The position numbers and the translations under genes are program-made. The notes beneath the pieces were generated by a model. It had not been told where the DNA came from. It did no database searches and saw nothing but the letters and a program-made list of their open reading frames with translations. Shown in pieces: positions 13,389 to 15,107 of a stretch of DNA of 15,107 nt; the first letter of the stretch is position 1; every line of letters starts with the position of its first letter. This DNA is from Fontimicrobium_A sp034506455 (GTDB taxonomy: Bacteria > Zhuqueibacterota > Zhuqueibacteria > Residuimicrobiales > Krinioviventaceae), in assembly GCA_034506455.1 (NCBI GenBank), contig JAPDPN010000077.1:1-15107 (forward strand). Direction: 5' to 3'.

Positions 13389-13410
13389 CCATAGATAATG
13401 ATGACAATAG

Positions 13411-15107
13411 CTATTTAATCAACATCATTTTGTTGGTCAGAGTATGATTGGCCGTTTTCAGACGATAGAAATAGACGCCGGACGGCAAGTCGGCCGCATC
13501 GAACTCGTAGCGGTAAACGCCCGCCGTCAATTTACCGTCCACCAGCACTCTGACTTCACGGCCGAGGATGTCGTAAACAGCCAGTTTGACTTTATCATCA
13601 ACAGGCAGCGAGAAGCTGAGGGTGGTGGTAGGATTGAACGGGTTCGGATAGTTCTGCAACAGCTCGTAGCTGTCCGGCAGGCGGTCGGAGATTTTCTCTT
13701 CCACCGCCGTCGGTTTGGTCTTGAATTGCACGCCCGAGAATACGGCAGTTGAGGTCTTGGTCGCGTGATGAGCCGTGACCGCCATACCGACATAAATCTG
13801 ACCGGTCATCTTGATCTCCGTCTGCCCGACCTTCAGCCAGGCTTTGCCGTCCACCGAAGTCCATCCTTGCAAGAGGTCACCGATGCGAACGATCTTGACA
13901 AAGCGCGGCGCCTTGACCTTCGGTTCGCCTGCCGCATCTTGGCTTTCCTGACCGGCTTTGGTACGATACTGGAAATGCTCGCCGTTGTCCGATGCCAGAC
14001 AGATAAAGGCATGAGCGGAATTGGGCGTCAAATCGTCGCGGATCATCAGACCGGCTTTGGTCCACGGATCGGATTTGGTCAAGCTTTCCAGCTTGGCGGT
14101 CAGTTCGATATCGCCGCTTCGAACTTGGAAAGCGAAGCGGAAGGCATCTTCAGTACCGCCGATATCGGCACCCGATCCGGCAACCGTCCAAGTGCCGCTG
14201 CTCTCCGTTACATTACCGGGAGCCGGAACCGTTCCAAGATTCATCGTCAGCCAATCCGCAGGCAGATTGGTCGGCACATAGAGCGGCGCCAGAGGATTGC
14301 TGAGCGAAGGATCTCTTGGGCTGACCGGCGTCAGCTTGAGCTGATGGTCAGGCAGGAACTCGACCTTTCCATGATTGGCCGGAGTGTTCCAAACATTGTC
14401 CTTCAAAACCGTAGCCCAGGAAATCGAGCCTTCACGTTTGTCCGCATCGTTGTCATGATTCATGACGGCCAAGCCGAAGATTTTGCCGACTTCCGGAGTC
14501 AACGTGCGAGTCGCATCTTTCAGCCACTCCCATTTGATACGCGCTTCAATGGCATAGCCGCCGGAGATTTTGGCGCGGGCATAATCACCTTTCGAGACGA
14601 TGTTTCCGGTCGCACCCCCGTTGCCGGTAAGATTCGTGATGCCGGACCAGTTCGCCTGATCTACATCCGGTGTATCGAGCGCCGTGATGGTGATGCCGAC
14701 CTGGCCGTTCGTTACCGGTTTCGTAGGATCCGGGTCAAAGTACAGCTCCAACACGTCATTCTGCCAAGAGGTGGGATTGTTGACGTTGACTTTATTATCC
14801 TTGACCTCTTCGTAGACATAAAGATACGTCTCATCCCAGGCCGTCCATAACGAAGCGGAAAGATCGGCGGCATTATCGGGCTGGCCGTTGTCGTTGTAGG
14901 CGGCTGCAGGAATAACGATATAGCCGTTATCCGGACCACTGAGGAACTTGTACCAAGCGTCGCGCTGGCCGTCGATGACCATGTCGAAATTGAGCTGCGG
15001 TGTAACCGGTGAGCGGTTGATCTCGACATTCGAATAGACAGCTGTCGAGAGGGCACCATTGTTGTGAGCAGTCACCGCCATGCCGACATAGACCTGGCCG
15101 CTCATGG
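13411..15107 (-). CDS. Secreted CBM9-like / DUF1349-like protein with T9SS sorting tail, 5' end beyond window
   Basis: The frame is open to the right window edge. The ATG at 15105 is internal, because the sequence around it repeats an inner part of the protein. Counting from that Met, residues 1-29 (MSGQVYVGMAVTAH... STAVYSNVEI) are the end of a first concanavalin/DUF1349-like beta domain. About 38-250 is a CBM9-like sugar-binding domain (VIDGQRDAWYKF, LWTAWDETYLYVYEEVKD, WQNDVLELYFDPD, YAIEARIKWEWL). About 285-462 is a second DUF1349-like domain ending MTGQIYVGMAVTAHH... STAVFSGVQF. Residues about 480-564 are the type IX secretion C-terminal domain: LLQNYPNPFNPTTTLSFSLP, VYDILGREVRVLVDG, GVYFYRLKT, TNKMMLIK. 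Known: such tails direct export through T9SS and surface attachment or release. The missing N-terminus probably carries an enzyme or adhesin domain. A perfect terminator follows. Confidence 0.9.
   Translation of the reverse strand, partial: MSGQVYVGMAVTAHNNGALSTAVYSNVEINRSPVTPQLNFDMVIDGQRDAWYKFLSGPDNGYIVIPAAAYNDNGQPDNAADLSASLWTAWDETYLYVYEEVKDNKVNVNNPTSWQNDVLELYFDPDPTKPVTNGQVGITITALDTPDVDQANWSGITNLTGNGGATGNIVSKGDYARAKISGGYAIEARIKWEWLKDATRTLTPEVGKIFGLAVMNHDNDADKREGSISWATVLKDNVWNTPANHGKVEFLPDHQLKLTPVSPRDPSLSNPLAPLYVPTNLPADWLTMNLGTVPAPGNVTESSGTWTVAGSGADIGGTEDAFRFAFQVRSGDIELTAKLESLTKSDPWTKAGLMIRDDLTPNSAHAFICLASDNGEHFQYRTKAGQESQDAAGEPKVKAPRFVKIVRIGDLLQGWTSVDGKAWLKVGQTEIKMTGQIYVGMAVTAHHATKTSTAVFSGVQFKTKPTAVEEKISDRLPDSYELLQNYPNPFNPTTTLSFSLPVDDKVKLAVYDILGREVRVLVDGKLTAGVYRYEFDAADLPSGVYFYRLKTANHTLTNKMMLIK

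Noticed and set aside
13765..14850. Plus-strand frame of 361 codons
   Set aside because: It is antisense to the CBM9/T9SS gene and Arg/Ile-rich with no motif.

Overview
The window looks like a metagenome-type fragment of a Gram-negative bacterium of the Fibrobacteres-Chlorobi-Bacteroidetes (FCB) kind. It encodes a protein with a type IX secretion (T9SS) sorting tail of the YPNPFNP type, a SusC-like TonB receptor with an N-terminal carboxypeptidase-regulatory-like domain, BACON domains, and a small Cys/His-rich protein of the HYC_CC_PP type known from Bacteroidetes. The G+C-rich coding and the strong GGAGG ribosome binding sites would suit a lineage such as KSB1, Ignavibacteria or Caldithrix better than classical Bacteroidetes. 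This placement is inference.

Layout, left to right. 1-2131 (minus, 3' end cut by the window edge): a membrane-anchored STAND ATPase of the NB-ARC type that ends in an array of nearly identical 120-bp TPR repeats. 2184-2366 (minus): a truncated CpXC zinc-domain remnant just upstream of it, with a promoter-like site. 2483-2526: a strong terminator for the next gene. 2549-3616 (minus): a two-BACON lipoprotein-like gene. 3747-5291 (plus, divergent, TTG start): a secreted DUF5060/apiosidase-like glycoside hydrolase. 5368-7575, 7659-8108 and 8221-9117 (all minus): a TonB-dependent receptor, the small Cys/His-rich protein, and a Tat-exported hydroxypyruvate-isomerase-like TIM barrel. 9118-9618: a long divergent intergenic region. 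9619-11022 (plus): a secreted DUF1593/Sde182-like nucleoside-hydrolase-fold protein. 11226-13337 (minus): a membrane-anchored SGNH hydrolase with TPRs. 13353-13388: a perfect terminator hairpin. 13411-15107 (minus, 5' end cut): a CBM9-like/DUF1349-like/T9SS-tail secreted protein.

How they may work together: four or five products are exported and carbohydrate-related (apiosidase-like enzyme, DUF1593 protein, Tat-exported sugar isomerase-like protein, CBM9/T9SS protein, possibly the SGNH hydrolase). This suggests polysaccharide breakdown outside the cytoplasm, although no SusD, sugar transporter or regulator is visible. The TonB receptor plus HYC-type protein look like a metal (probably copper) uptake pair, not a sugar system. 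The left 2.4 kb is different in kind: an NLR-like STAND protein with freshly duplicated sensor repeats, next to a broken gene. It resembles a mobile or rapidly evolving accessory segment and is the best candidate here for something new.

No tRNA, rRNA, CRISPR array, transposase or integrase was seen.
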